This document shows, one piece after another, positions 35,499 to 45,609 of a DNA stretch of 64,000 nucleotides (positions are counted from its first letter, which is position 1; each line of letters opens with the position of its first letter). The stretch comes from Dehalococcoides mccartyi. GTDB lineage: Bacteria; Chloroflexota; Dehalococcoidia; Dehalococcoidales; Dehalococcoidaceae. The position numbers and the translations under genes are program-made. The notes below the pieces were generated by a model, which was given only the letters and a program-made list of their open reading frames with translations, searched no databases and was not told the DNA's origin. The DNA lies in contig NZ_CP013074.1 of assembly GCF_001889305.1 (NCBI RefSeq), positions 310,001 through 374,000 of the forward strand, in the 5' to 3' direction.

Positions 35499-37091
35499 CT
35501 AGAAAAGTTCCTCTATCTCTTCGGTGCTGACTTTTTTACGGCTGACTTCGTTGTAAATAGACTGGTCATACTCACGGGGGACAAAGGCTACCGGCATGGG
35601 TACGGCCGCACCGAATATAAGTGCCTGCTGGCGTGAAGCCAGTTTGGCCAGTACGCCTTTGAGTTCGTTTTTGCCGGAGATTCCTGAGAGTACGGCGTCT
35701 ATATCTTTTTCATTGTCCAGCAGGGCGGTTATTTTAGTGCCCAGCTGAGACATAACCTCTGTATCTATGCCCGAAGGCCGCTGGTCTATAATAAGCAGGG
35801 TGACATTGTACTTGCGCATTTCACGGGCAATAGTGCCGAAGATGGTGCGGGAAGCAACTTCCGGGTTCAAAAATTTGTGGGCTTCCTCTATGGTGATAAC
35901 CAGCGGGGTGGGTTTGGCGGCGTCTTCGGCCATGGCCTGTTCCATGCGGTCACGGTAGCTGGTATATATGCGGCGGGTGAGCAGATTGGCCACCAGTATG
36001 TAGGCGGTGATATCTGTATACCGCCCGAACTCCAGTACTACATTTATATTCCGGTTCAAGTACTCAAGCACCCGGTCTACTGCTTTGACCGGGGCGTTTT
36101 CCACGATAAAGGGCAGGCGGGTAAGGGTGTTTAAGCCCCGTTTCAGGTTTTGGAAGGTGCTTTCATGGATGCTTAAACTGTCCAGCAGTTTTTTATCATC
36201 TTCTTCATCACCGATATTATTGGCTTCTTTTATCCAGTTCTTCTTAAAATATTTGCGTAACTGGTAAACGGCTTCTACTGCCTGTTCGGTCAGGTTCAGG
36301 GTCTGGCGGAGCAGGCTGATATCTTCCGGTTCTATTTCGTCATAGCCTATCTTTACCTCAAAGTCCACGCTGACCTTGCGTTTGCGGGAGCTTTCCCCGT
36401 CTAAGGTGAATACGGCTACCCTGTCCGGAAAGAGCTGTTTTAAGGCTTTGACTTTATGTTTTTTCTCACTGGTGCCTTCCCAGCCGTATTCGGAGTGCAT
36501 ATCAAACACCAGATTTACGCAAGAGCCTTTCTGGAGCATACCCACCAGCAGGGTGCGGGTGAGGAAGGTTTTGCCGGTGCCGCTTTTACCGAAGATGCCG
36601 TTTGAACGTTTGACCAGTTCGGGCAGGTTCAGGCAGAGGCGGGTTTCCATATCCAGCGGGTTGCCCACGTAAAAATGGGAGGCATCTTCCTTGCCAAAGA
36701 CCATTTCTATATCTTCGTTGGAGGCAATATCTACCGGGGCATAGTGGCTGGGTATGGTCTTGACCGGCTGAGGGCCGTCCAGAAGGCTTTTTTCGTCATT
36801 TCCCAGTACCAGATAGGGTATCACCTTGAGGTCTCCGTAAGCGGCTGTACCGCTGAGTATTTCAGCCAGAAATTTTTCGTCTGCGGCCGGGGGTGTAAGG
36901 GTAAGACGCTGGTCAGTTACTCCCAGAGAAACATCGGTTATCATACCCAGAAAACGTTTGGTTTTGCCCTGTATAGTTACATAACGGCCAACCGCCATGT
37001 CTTCCACCAGAGCTTCGCCATCCAGGCGGACATCTATTCCGCCGGAGAGTGAACCCCCTATTACAATACCCAGTTTGTTTTCGCTTGTCAT
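35499..37091 (-). CDS. herA: HerA-type DNA translocase ATPase
   Basis: 530 aa. An N-terminal HAS barrel (about 6-70), Walker A GKSGTGKTF near 184-192, Walker B VITIEEAHKF near 400, and the sensor/arginine-finger region IIDQRPSGID near 430. HerA forms a hexameric pump that works with the NurA nuclease to resect DNA ends. Here the NurA gene is two genes upstream on the same strand, and a HAS-barrel-like protein is coupled by a 4-base overlap. HerA-NurA sets act in repair and in some phage defence. Confidence 0.88.
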   Translation of the reverse strand: MTSENKLGIVIGGSLSGGIDVRLDGEALVEDMAVGRYVTIQGKTKRFLGMITDVSLGVTDQRLTLTPPAADEKFLAEILSGTAAYGDLKVIPYLVLGNDEKSLLDGPQPVKTIPSHYAPVDIASNEDIEMVFGKEDASHFYVGNPLDMETRLCLNLPELVKRSNGIFGKSGTGKTFLTRTLLVGMLQKGSCVNLVFDMHSEYGWEGTSEKKHKVKALKQLFPDRVAVFTLDGESSRKRKVSVDFEVKIGYDEIEPEDISLLRQTLNLTEQAVEAVYQLRKYFKKNWIKEANNIGDEEDDKKLLDSLSIHESTFQNLKRGLNTLTRLPFIVENAPVKAVDRVLEYLNRNINVVLEFGRYTDITAYILVANLLTRRIYTSYRDRMEQAMAEDAAKPTPLVITIEEAHKFLNPEVASRTIFGTIAREMRKYNVTLLIIDQRPSGIDTEVMSQLGTKITALLDNEKDIDAVLSGISGKNELKGVLAKLASRQQALIFGAAVPMPVAFVPREYDQSIYNEVSRKKVSTEEIEELF

Positions 37092-37687
37092 AGCTGTATC
37101 CTCTCCAGGATTACTTTAAGCCGCTGGTACTGGCCGGGCAGAATTCTGGCCAGCTCTTTGCCTGCTTTTACTAAAAAGGCCTGTTTGTCAGGTGCGGCGG
37201 CGGCAAGCTGACGCAGGCAGGCGGCGGTGACTTCGTCTGCCGGTACGGGCAGTTCGGAGTTTACCAGTATGTTTAAAAAGCCGAACGAACGGCTGAATTC
37301 GGCGGTTTCTTGGGGGGTGCAAGTTTCGGCAAAACTGTGGATATGGGCAGGGCGGGGCGGCAGGTAGTGGCAGATTTGCCCCTGTCCCCGGTAACCCAGT
37401 ATCAGGCAGGAAAATTCACTCCGTAGGAGTTTGCTTAGCTGGGGGCTTTGGGCATATATATCTTCTTCGTTTGCGGCGTCCTGTCCGCGGGCAATGGGCT
37501 TCCTGCCCGGCTCTATGGATGAGGTGGTGGCATGATAGACGGCGGCATAAATGGTATTTTCGCCTTCGCCGGTTTTTACCAGCGCCCCCAGAGCAGGTGT
37601 GTTATATAGCTGGTAAGACTGGGCGGTAAAGTCAGTGGTGCTGGTATCTATAACCTCGCCGATGCGGTTTGTATTTAGGTTGTCCAA
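37088..37687 (-). CDS. HerA/NurA-associated HAS-barrel-like protein
   Basis: 199 aa of no named family. The first 70 residues (IGEVIDTSTTDFTAQSYQLY, then LGALVKTGEG and IYAAVYHATTSS) resemble a HAS barrel, the small beta domain at the start of HerA, without any ATPase domain. The rest is helical. It overlaps herA by 4 bases and follows NurA by 71. It may be a clamp or adaptor for the HerA hexamer. The barrel resemblance is by eye. Confidence 0.55.
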   Translation of the reverse strand: MDNLNTNRIGEVIDTSTTDFTAQSYQLYNTPALGALVKTGEGENTIYAAVYHATTSSIEPGRKPIARGQDAANEEDIYAQSPQLSKLLRSEFSCLILGYRGQGQICHYLPPRPAHIHSFAETCTPQETAEFSRSFGFLNILVNSELPVPADEVTAACLRQLAAAAPDKQAFLVKAGKELARILPGQYQRLKVILERIQL

Positions 37688-37758
37688 TTTTTTTACCCCC
37701 TGCGGTTAATGGTGTATTTAAATCTGTTAAACAGACTGGCGGTGTTAGTTTACATAAA

Positions 37759-38964
37759 CTATACCCAGCGGGTTTTCTTGCTAAGGCTTTTGGCGGAACT
37801 GCTGGGGTTTATCTTGCTTGCGGTCAGCATTTCTTCTACCAGTTGGTTGAAAATACGCCTGTCCTGACCGCTGACTACTGCCTGTTCGTGGGCTTCGGAA
37901 AGGGAGACGGGGTAGCCATGCCCCAAGCGGCATTGTTCCAGTATCAGGCTGTGGCTTAAGCTTAACAGCTCTTCAGAGCGGGCAGTCCAGCCGGGCAGTT
38001 CCACCCGGGCTATTTCTTCACTGGTTTTCAAGTAGTAAAAATATACCCTGTGTTCCCCGTAATATTTTTCCAGTATGGAAGATGAGCTGGCAAACAGGGC
38101 GGAGCGTTCACCCGGTTTCAGTATGCGTTCAAACAGCATGCTGTCCGTGACGCCGGAAAGTATGTCACAAGGGCGTTTGCCGTTTGGCAGCTGGTCACAC
38201 CGGCTGGTGCAGTCTGCCGGTTCGTACGGGCAGTAAAGCAGGCGGAGGGTATTGACTACGTCTGTGCTTCCGGGGTAACTGATATAGCTGGCTAAAGCCA
38301 CCTGTCTGTCTTTGGTGTTCAGGTTTTGTATTTTGCCTAAATATTTCAGGTAACCGTTTACCAGCAGGTCTTCAACCACGTATTCGGGAAACTCTTTGGA
38401 AAGGAGTGACCAGAGTATCAAAGTGCCGTCTGCCAAAGCCAAAGTGGGCAGATTGGGGGAGGCGGCATCTGCCATTTCAGCCAGATGGCGGGTTTCTTCT
38501 ACGCTTCTTTTTATTCCCAGCAGAGTGCCTTCCACCGCTGTTTCCTTGTTGCCGCAGGAGATTACCATATCTTCGGGGCGGGCATACAGAGCGGGCAGGC
38601 TTTCCAGACCGGCAGACGGGGATTGGCCGTACTCCAGCCAAACCCTGCCGATATTTATCAGGTAACAGCGGCTAAGCTGGTGGCGGTCTACATCTATTTG
38701 CGAACCGTCTGTGGCCAGTATGCGGTAGCTTTGGGGCAAGGCAGGCGGCGGGTGAGTGGCGTCCGGTATTTCTTCCGGGTGTGCCAAAAGAAAAGTGGTC
38801 TTGCTGTGTTCTGCCTTGTCCAGCAAACGCCGGTATTCAGCCGGAGTGCGTTTCATGCCGTTCAGACCGGCCTCAAGGTGTTTTTGATGTTCCAGATCAC
38901 GGCCTTTTAAGTCTGAGACCATGCTCTGTATCTGAAGGGCGGTTTTGTCCAGGTTTAAAGACAA
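37759..38964 (-). CDS. nurA: NurA-domain nuclease
   Basis: 401 aa from a TTG start at 38964. AAGGAG lies 10 bases upstream; the longer frame to 39030 has no ribosome site. The metal-binding motif ATDGSQID near 80-87 and a second acidic motif LALADGTLILW near 175-185 are the NurA nuclease signatures. The C-terminal half carries further catalytic residues (E...D...H pattern, GYPVSLSEAHEQAV). It probably degrades DNA ends with HerA (35499-37091) and the 199-aa protein between. Confidence 0.8.
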   Translation of the reverse strand: MSLNLDKTALQIQSMVSDLKGRDLEHQKHLEAGLNGMKRTPAEYRRLLDKAEHSKTTFLLAHPEEIPDATHPPPALPQSYRILATDGSQIDVDRHQLSRCYLINIGRVWLEYGQSPSAGLESLPALYARPEDMVISCGNKETAVEGTLLGIKRSVEETRHLAEMADAASPNLPTLALADGTLILWSLLSKEFPEYVVEDLLVNGYLKYLGKIQNLNTKDRQVALASYISYPGSTDVVNTLRLLYCPYEPADCTSRCDQLPNGKRPCDILSGVTDSMLFERILKPGERSALFASSSSILEKYYGEHRVYFYYLKTSEEIARVELPGWTARSEELLSLSHSLILEQCRLGHGYPVSLSEAHEQAVVSGQDRRIFNQLVEEMLTASKINPSSSAKSLSKKTRWV

Positions 38965-39090
38965 TACCGGTTGTCTCCTTGTTTCTGCATTTGCTTCAGT
39001 ATAAAACAAGATATGTATTCCCACAAGCAATAAATGGCATTTACGCTATGGTGCTTTCAGGTTTTTGCCCCTAACGGGAGAAGTGTTATA

Positions 39091-39714
39091 ATGATTTTCA
39101 TGTTAGCCACTCTTCTTAGTGTTACGGTTATATCTTTTTCAGGTGTGCTGATGCCCGGCCCCATGTTTGCCCTGACTCTCTCCCGAAGCTATCACACACC
39201 TTGGGCAGGTGCCCAGATTGTACTGGGGCATGTGCTGGTGGAACTGCCTATTATTCTGCTCATTTATTTCGGTTTTGCCGGTTTTTTTGAGATTATCTGG
39301 GTGCAGATACTGCTCAGTCTGGCAGGCGGAATTATGATTATTTATATGGGGCTGGGTATGATAAAGGCCCGCCGTGAAGCCGCTCAGGATAAGGCTAATT
39401 TTAAATATAATACAGTGGTGTCAGGTGCGGCCATGAGCGCCCTGAACCCGTTTTTTCTGGTCTGGTGGGCAACTGTAGGGGCGATGCTGGTTATGAAGGT
39501 ATCGGACTATGGGCTGGGGGGGCTGGGGGCTTTGGCGGCTACCCACTGGCTGGTGGATTTAGCCTGGCTTTGCCTGGTTTCATTTATTGTGTACCGCACC
39601 CATCATTTGTGGGGGAGCAGGGTGCGGGAGATAGTTTTTATAGGCTGCGGGTTATTGCTTGCGGCATTCGGAGTATATTTTATAATTTCCGGGCTGCAGC
39701 TGTGGCTTTCGTAA
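39091..39714 (+). CDS. LysE/RhtB-family exporter
   Basis: 207 aa with six hydrophobic segments. The family signature is PGPMFALTLSRSYHTPWAGAQ near 20-40, with SALNPFFLVWWATVG in the middle. These proteins export amino acids or related metabolites. The ATG at 39091 follows GGGAGAAG; earlier in-frame starts at 39034 lack a site. A 26-base gap separates it from the deacetylase-like gene. Confidence 0.85.
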   Translation: MIFMLATLLSVTVISFSGVLMPGPMFALTLSRSYHTPWAGAQIVLGHVLVELPIILLIYFGFAGFFEIIWVQILLSLAGGIMIIYMGLGMIKARREAAQDKANFKYNTVVSGAAMSALNPFFLVWWATVGAMLVMKVSDYGLGGLGALAATHWLVDLAWLCLVSFIVYRTHHLWGSRVREIVFIGCGLLLAAFGVYFIISGLQLWLS

Positions 39715-39740
39715 TATTCTGAACCGGAGAAGGTACTCTT

Positions 39741-40766
39741 ATGGCTGTAGGTCTGGTTTATAACCATATATATTTAAACCATGAAACAGGTACCCATGTG
39801 GAAAATCCTGACCGCTTGCTGGCGATTATGGAATATATAAACACTCATGGGCTGAAAGACCGTCTGGTGCATATCGAGCCGAAACGGGTGGGGTTGCGTG
39901 AACTTGAAAGCTTTCATAAGCGCAGTTATATCAGCCGGGTGGAGGAAGTGGGTTTCAGCGGGGGCGGCTGGCTGGATCAGGATACGGTGATTTCGGTGGA
40001 TAGTTACGAAGCAGCTTTGTACGCTGTAGGCGGGGTGATTGAAGGGGTGGACAAGGTGCTTTCAGGTGAACTGGAGAGTGTCTTTGTGCTGTGCCGCCCG
40101 CCTGGTCATCATGCCTTGCCAGAGGCTTCCATGGGTTTCTGTGTTTTCAATAATGTGGCTTTGGGAGCTTTACATGCTCTGAATAAACATAAACTCAAGC
40201 GGGTGGCGGTAGTGGATTTTGATGTCCACCATGGCAATGGTATTCAGCATGTCTGCCTGAATGACCCGCGTGTGACCTATATTTCTACTCACCAGATTCA
40301 CCATTTCCCCTTTACGGGCGATAGCCGTGAAGATGGTCCTTTCCAGAATATTTTAAACATTCCGTTACCTGAAGGATGCGGAGACAGCCATTACCAGAAG
40401 GCCTTTGACGAAGTGATTTGCCCGTATCTTCGGAAATTTGCTCCTGAGCTGATACTTGTGTGTGCTGGCTATGATGCCCACTTTGCCGATGATATGGGTG
40501 AAATGTGTCTTTCCCAGAAGGGTTTTGCAGGTATAACCCGTTCCTTGAAGAAAACGGCGGAGGAAGTCTGCCGGGGGAAACTGGTATTCAGTCTGGAGGG
40601 CGGTTACCACTATCTGGGTTTGGCAGAAGGAGTGGGGGCTACCCTCTCAGTCTTGTTAAATGAATCCGTACCTCCTCCAAATACCAAAGCCCCCGAAGGG
40701 GCTGCGGATAAGCCTGATATCAGTGGGCTGATTCTGGAGTTACGGAGTATTTGCGGGATTAGCTAA
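39741..40766 (+). CDS. Histone deacetylase-like (AcuC/AphA) zinc hydrolase
   Basis: 341 aa. It has RPPGHHA near 116-122, the zinc ligands D-x-H in VVDFDVHHGNG near 155-165, the third aspartate in CAGYDAH near 243, and the late GGYHYLGLAEG. Bacterial members deacetylate small molecules or acetyl-lysine proteins. Length is normal. GGAGAAGG lies before the ATG. It overlaps the convergent cation-efflux gene by 27 bases. Confidence 0.88.
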   Translation: MAVGLVYNHIYLNHETGTHVENPDRLLAIMEYINTHGLKDRLVHIEPKRVGLRELESFHKRSYISRVEEVGFSGGGWLDQDTVISVDSYEAALYAVGGVIEGVDKVLSGELESVFVLCRPPGHHALPEASMGFCVFNNVALGALHALNKHKLKRVAVVDFDVHHGNGIQHVCLNDPRVTYISTHQIHHFPFTGDSREDGPFQNILNIPLPEGCGDSHYQKAFDEVICPYLRKFAPELILVCAGYDAHFADDMGEMCLSQKGFAGITRSLKKTAEEVCRGKLVFSLEGGYHYLGLAEGVGATLSVLLNESVPPPNTKAPEGAADKPDISGLILELRSICGIS

Positions 40767-41675
40767 ATCTGACGGACGTTTCTTACAGCTCATCTGGCAT
40801 TCCGGGCAGTTTTCCTCGGTGCATGGTTCTACGTGTATAGTTACGTAGTCTATTTTTAGTTTATCTTTCAGGTCTTTTTCCAAATGGTCACATATGGCGT
40901 GAGATTTTTCCACCGAAAGCGTTTTGGGCATAACCAGATGCAAATCTACATAACGGTAACTGCCGGCTTTGCGGGTACGCAGGTTATGAAACTCTACCAG
41001 CTTTGAGGTATGTTCATTTATCAGTGAGGTGATAGCATCTAACTCTTCTTTAGGCAGGCGGGCATCCACCAGTGCCCCGAAAGATTTGTTGAGGATATCC
41101 CAGGCGGCTTTGATGATGAGCAGTGCCACCAGCAAGGCTACGATGGGGTCAAGTATGCTCCAACCGGTCAATTTTACCAGTATAAGACCCAGAAGTACTC
41201 CGGCTGAGGTGATTACGTCGGTGGTAAGGTGGGCGGCATCTGCCTCCAGAGCAACTGAATCAGTCTCGTGGGCTATCTTTTTCAGATAGCGCGAAACCAG
41301 AGTGTTGGCAATTACGGATATTCCCATGATTACCACACCCCATTCCAGCATTTCCGGGGCAGAGCCTTCTATAAGTCTGTTTACTGCTTCGTAAATAATC
41401 CATATAGCGGCTATAAAGATAAGCACGGCCTCTACTGTGCCGCTTACATTTTCCCATTTGCCATGTCCATAAGGATGGTTAATATCTGCCGGCTTGTCAG
41501 AGGCCCTGACCCCGAAAAAAGCAATAACTGCGGCTACCAGGTCAAGAGTACTGTGAATAGCCTCTGCCAAAATGCTCACGGAGCCGGTAATAAAACCGAC
41601 CACTGTCTTCATAACTATAAGCGTTGAGTTGGAAGCTATCGAAAATGAAGCCGCTCTGGTTTTTCTAGTAGCCAT
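40740..41675 (-). CDS. Cation diffusion facilitator (CDF) transporter
   Basis: 311 aa. About six TM helices; metal sites HSTLD near 37-41 and DAAHLTTDV near 144-152 are the two HxxxD-type motifs of CDF exporters of Zn, Co, Fe or Mn. A cytoplasmic C-terminal domain (about 205-285) ends in a cysteine-rich tail (CTEENCPECQMSC). The ATG at 41675 with AAGGAAAG upstream is chosen over 41690. The metal is not predictable. Confidence 0.85.
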   Translation of the reverse strand: MATRKTRAASFSIASNSTLIVMKTVVGFITGSVSILAEAIHSTLDLVAAVIAFFGVRASDKPADINHPYGHGKWENVSGTVEAVLIFIAAIWIIYEAVNRLIEGSAPEMLEWGVVIMGISVIANTLVSRYLKKIAHETDSVALEADAAHLTTDVITSAGVLLGLILVKLTGWSILDPIVALLVALLIIKAAWDILNKSFGALVDARLPKEELDAITSLINEHTSKLVEFHNLRTRKAGSYRYVDLHLVMPKTLSVEKSHAICDHLEKDLKDKLKIDYVTIHVEPCTEENCPECQMSCKKRPSDLANPANTP

Positions 41676-41693
41676 TATCTTTCCTTGCATCGT

Positions 41694-42602
41694 TCAGTTA
41701 AGCTTTTTAAAGGGTTTTAATAATTTGCCCCAGTCACCGTTTTCCCAGGTAACCAGCAGGGAAGGGGCGACAAAAAGAGAATCATAAGTACCGGCAATAA
41801 GGCCGATAAGCATTACGATACTAAGGTTCTGGATGGATGCACCTAGGAAAAGCATAAGGGCTACCACGGTAATAATAACTGTAAAGCTGGAATTGATGGA
41901 ACGGACTATAGTTTCCATAATACTCTGGTTTACTATCACCTCAAAGCTGGGGTGAATGCCTTTGAGCTGGTTTTCCCGTATGCGGTCAAAGACTACCACA
42001 GTGTTGTTGATACTGTAACCGATAACGGCCATAATGCCGATAACAAACATAAGGTTTATTTCCCAGCCGAATATACCGGCCAGTAGGGCGAAGATGCCCA
42101 GCACCACCAGTGCGTCATGGAAAAGGGCGATGACTGCGCAGGTGCCGTAATGGAAGGGTTTGGGCATACGGCGGAAGGCCCAGGTGACATACAGCAGAAT
42201 GCCTACCAGTGCCGCCCCGACAGCTATCAGGGCCATTTGGGTGGTTTGTTTGGCAATCAGGGGGTCTACATTTTCAAAACCACGTTCGGTCAGGTTGCCG
42301 AATGTTTCCTCTAAGGAAGTTTCCAAGGAGACTTTCTGGCTGACATCAAGTTCGGTGGTGCGGATAAGATAGTCTCCGTCACCGGTTATCTGAACAATAG
42401 CTTCATTGTGTCCCAGACTTCTAAGCTCCTGAGTTAGTTCATCAATACTGATGGTCTGGTCAAATTTGACGGTCAGTATTGATCCGCTGGAAAAGTCTAT
42501 GCCGGGTTTCAGCCCGAATATCAGCAGCGAGGCCAAACCGGCCAATATTATCAGGGCAGATATAAATATAAACAGGGGTCTGTGCTGTATTATTTTATTC
42601 AT
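41694..42602 (-). CDS. secF: Protein translocase subunit SecF
   Basis: 302 aa. N-terminal TM helix, periplasmic domain, then five TM helices with GYSINNTVVVFDRIRE and SINSSFTVIIT, the SecF signatures. It works with SecD in Sec-dependent export driven by ion gradients. The ATG at 42602 overlaps the secD stop by 8 bases. Confidence 0.93.
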   Translation of the reverse strand: MNKIIQHRPLFIFISALIILAGLASLLIFGLKPGIDFSSGSILTVKFDQTISIDELTQELRSLGHNEAIVQITGDGDYLIRTTELDVSQKVSLETSLEETFGNLTERGFENVDPLIAKQTTQMALIAVGAALVGILLYVTWAFRRMPKPFHYGTCAVIALFHDALVVLGIFALLAGIFGWEINLMFVIGIMAVIGYSINNTVVVFDRIRENQLKGIHPSFEVIVNQSIMETIVRSINSSFTVIITVVALMLFLGASIQNLSIVMLIGLIAGTYDSLFVAPSLLVTWENGDWGKLLKPFKKLN

Positions 42603-43944
42603 TTTTGCCTCTTGTCTGGGTTGTGAATAGAGCAAGCTTTTTACCTGTTTTAGTACCTACAAAAAGCCTGAGCAATGTGCGGGTAACAAAAATGGCGGTG
42701 AACATGCTGACGGCTACACCTAAAAACAGGGTTACGGCGAAGCCTTTAACCGGTGCACCGGCTGCAATAGTACCGCCCACCCAGAACAGAATGCCGCAGG
42801 CAATAAAGGTGGTAACGTTGGAGTCCCAGATGGCAGACCAGGCACGAGAGAATCCGGCTTCTACCGCCGCCCCCAGTGTCTTGCCAGTCAGCAGCTCCTC
42901 TTTCAAACGGGCAAATATAAGGATATTGGCATCTACCGCCATACCTGCCGATACTATGAAACCGCCGATACCCGCCAAAGTAAGAGTAACAGGTACCAGC
43001 TTGAAGAGAGCTAGTACGATAACTCCGTAGAAAACGAGAGCGATACTGGCAAGAAGACCGGGCAAACGGTAAAAAGCTATCATAAATATCATAACCAGAA
43101 TTATGCCTACCAGGCCGGCTTTTACTGCCAGGTCCACAAAGTTTTGACCTAAGGTAGGTGAAACGGTTTGCTCGTATATCGGTTCAAGTGGTACTGGCAG
43201 ACGGCCTGCGTTCAGCTGGTTGGAAAGCATTTCTGCTTCGTTGTAGCTTAAGCCTTCTATAACGCCGCTGGTTTCAATAACGTTGTTAATAACAGGTGCA
43301 ATCGGTATTCCGTTATCACCGGAAAGGGCTTCGTCACCTTCAAAAATACCCAACTGCTGGTTCAGGAGACGGGTGGTAATTTCTTTGGATAACTGGGCGC
43401 CGATGTCATCCCATTCAAATACCAGCAGTATATTGCCGTACTGGTCCCGGTTGACATAAGTGCTGTCTTTAAAGTAGGCACTGGTCAGGGCGTACTCAAC
43501 TCCGTCAATTGTAGCGGTGGACGGTTTCCATTTGCCCAGACTGTTTTCCCATTTATAGTCTTCACCGTCAGCCGCCAGTTCGCCAAATTCCAGCAGGGCG
43601 GTACGGCCGATACGGGCTTTTTGTTCGTCTGTAATATCCAGCCCCGGCAGTTCAACCACTATACGGTCATCTCCCTGGCGCTGGATTGATGCTTCGGTTA
43701 CACCTAATGGATTTATGCGGTTGGAGATAACTTCAACCACTCCGTCCATTACCCCATCAATATTGCTTTCGTCTACGTTGGACAGGTCAGCCTGATATAC
43801 CATGTGCAGGCCTCCCTTTAAGTCCAGACCGAACAGGATTCCCTTGCCCAGAAGTGCGCCCTTGTCTGTTGGCAGCACTATGGTAAAGGCAAGGATCATG
43901 GCGGCCAGTATGGCCAAAAACACGAGCCCGTTTTTCCTTCGCAT
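42595..43944 (-). CDS. secD: Protein translocase subunit SecD
   Basis: 449 aa. It has GLDLKGGLHMVYQAD near 38-52, a large external P1 domain, and the RND-like membrane part (VSAGMAVDANILIFARLKEEL, then VTTFIACGILF). The start at 43944 has GGGGAGA upstream. Directly followed by secF. Confidence 0.93.
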   Translation of the reverse strand: MRRKNGLVFLAILAAMILAFTIVLPTDKGALLGKGILFGLDLKGGLHMVYQADLSNVDESNIDGVMDGVVEVISNRINPLGVTEASIQRQGDDRIVVELPGLDITDEQKARIGRTALLEFGELAADGEDYKWENSLGKWKPSTATIDGVEYALTSAYFKDSTYVNRDQYGNILLVFEWDDIGAQLSKEITTRLLNQQLGIFEGDEALSGDNGIPIAPVINNVIETSGVIEGLSYNEAEMLSNQLNAGRLPVPLEPIYEQTVSPTLGQNFVDLAVKAGLVGIILVMIFMIAFYRLPGLLASIALVFYGVIVLALFKLVPVTLTLAGIGGFIVSAGMAVDANILIFARLKEELLTGKTLGAAVEAGFSRAWSAIWDSNVTTFIACGILFWVGGTIAAGAPVKGFAVTLFLGVAVSMFTAIFVTRTLLRLFVGTKTGKKLALFTTQTRGKNE

Positions 43945-43957
43945 AATTCTCCCCAAG

Positions 43958-45454
43958 CTAATTTAGATTATTTTCAGGCTTGCTCCCAAGCCTTTGGCTG
44001 ATAAATTTAAAGGCCTCCTGGCGGTTTTTTATTTCACCGGCCGCCTGGGCCTCGGCAATTTCACCAAGCAGGGTTCTTATCCGGGGGCCTGGCCTGAGCG
44101 AAAAATGTTCTATCAGGTCGGTACCGGTTACCAGACGTTTCGGAGTAAGTCTGGTCTGCTGTTTTTTCTGCTCTGATAAAATGTGCGCTACTATATTAAC
44201 ATGTTCTTGCCAATTTGCCACCATCAAATTCGGCCCGTCTGTTGCCAAATGGTCTGCCAGACTCAGGTAAAGGGTGGCGGCGGCAGCTTCCGAAAGGTCA
44301 CGGAAATAGCGGTAAACAGCTTTTGGAGAAGGCAGCTGACCATCAGGATTCATTTGCACCGGGCGCAGGTGGTAGCAGACCATTTTTTCTACTAGTAAAA
44401 TTTCCTTTTTTGAAAAACGCAGGCGGGTGAGTATTTGACTGCTTAAGCGGCTGCCTTCCAGCGGGTGTCCGGTAAAACGTATCCGCCCGTCAGGGTCCGT
44501 GCTGCGTGTCTGGGGTTTGGCGATATCGTGCAGCAGGGCGGCCAGTTTGGTTAAGGTGCGGATACTGGAAGTGCCGCTTATTTTCCCGGCAAAATATTTT
44601 TCGAAGCCGCTTTCACGGTAGATTTCGGTGATGATTTCAGGGTTCTGGTAAGGCCAGACAGACCTGCCCAGTATGGCATCAAGTGCATAAATGGTTTTTA
44701 TGGAGTGTTCCAGCACATCCCAGGTGTGTTCATAGGGCTGAGGGTGGCGGTAGCAGGGAGCAAGCTCCGGAAATATGTTTAGCAGCAGTCCCAGCTCAAG
44801 GCACTTTTCCCAGATGCCGGGCTGGCTGGTTTCAAGGAGTTTCAGCAGTTCTTCCCGAACCCTTTCGCCGGCAACGGTTGATATAAGGGCGGCGTGGGCG
44901 GCGATAAGGCTTTGGGTTTGCCCGTCAAGTGCAAAGCCAAGTTCGGCTGATAAGCGGATAGCCCTTAGCAGCCTAATAGGGTCAGCACTGAATACATCTG
45001 CTGAGGTTACCCGTATAACCCGGTTTTCAATATCCGGTAGCCCCTGCGTGGGGTCAATTATGGCCTGTATCGGCAGGTTGCCCTGATGTACAGCAGACAA
45101 GGGTGCGGCCATGGCGTTAAGTTTGAAATCACGCCGGGTGAGGTTGGCAGTGATATCTGCTGTGCCGGAGATATCCAGCTGAAAAGCGGGCAGGATTACT
45201 CTAAAGACGTCATTCTCGGCATCCAGCACCACCTGAGTGGCTTTGAAATAACCGGAGATTTTGGCAGAAGCGGCTTGTCCGCTGCCAGTGATGCACAGGT
45301 CAATATCGGCAGTGGGTTTTTTAAGTACCAGATTACGCAAAAAACCGCCTACCAGATAGACTTCGCTAGCTTCTTCTGAAAATAAACGGCGGAGGTCTTC
45401 AAGCAGGGCGGCGGTTTTTTTATCAATACGGAGCAGCAGGTTTTTATTCGTCAC
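43958..45454 (-). CDS. CCA-adding / poly(A) polymerase-like nucleotidyltransferase with HD domain
   Basis: 498 aa. The class II nucleotidyltransferase head has VGGFLRNLVL and the catalytic DIDL pair near 52-56; TRRDFKLNAMA follows near 115; RNA-binding neck to about 260. An HD domain (LLHDIAKP near 325) is appended, as in bacterial CCA-adding enzymes with phosphatase activity. It matures or repairs tRNA 3' ends. A GTG at 45454 preceded by GGGTGAAGG is the probable start, since the earlier 18 codons are not family-like. Confidence 0.8.
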   Translation of the reverse strand: MTNKNLLLRIDKKTAALLEDLRRLFSEEASEVYLVGGFLRNLVLKKPTADIDLCITGSGQAASAKISGYFKATQVVLDAENDVFRVILPAFQLDISGTADITANLTRRDFKLNAMAAPLSAVHQGNLPIQAIIDPTQGLPDIENRVIRVTSADVFSADPIRLLRAIRLSAELGFALDGQTQSLIAAHAALISTVAGERVREELLKLLETSQPGIWEKCLELGLLLNIFPELAPCYRHPQPYEHTWDVLEHSIKTIYALDAILGRSVWPYQNPEIITEIYRESGFEKYFAGKISGTSSIRTLTKLAALLHDIAKPQTRSTDPDGRIRFTGHPLEGSRLSSQILTRLRFSKKEILLVEKMVCYHLRPVQMNPDGQLPSPKAVYRYFRDLSEAAAATLYLSLADHLATDGPNLMVANWQEHVNIVAHILSEQKKQQTRLTPKRLVTGTDLIEHFSLRPGPRIRTLLGEIAEAQAAGEIKNRQEAFKFISQRLGSKPENNLN

Positions 45455-45609
45455 GGCCTTCACCCAAAAATCTACTAAACTATACTCCGAACGTATCTTC
45501 AATATCAAGAAAATTACGTTTGGATAGCTTCGGGTTACAAACGTTCAGAACATACCTATATTACTGCTGCCAGACAAGGCGGCATCTGAAGGTAAGTAAT
45601 ATTTACTTG

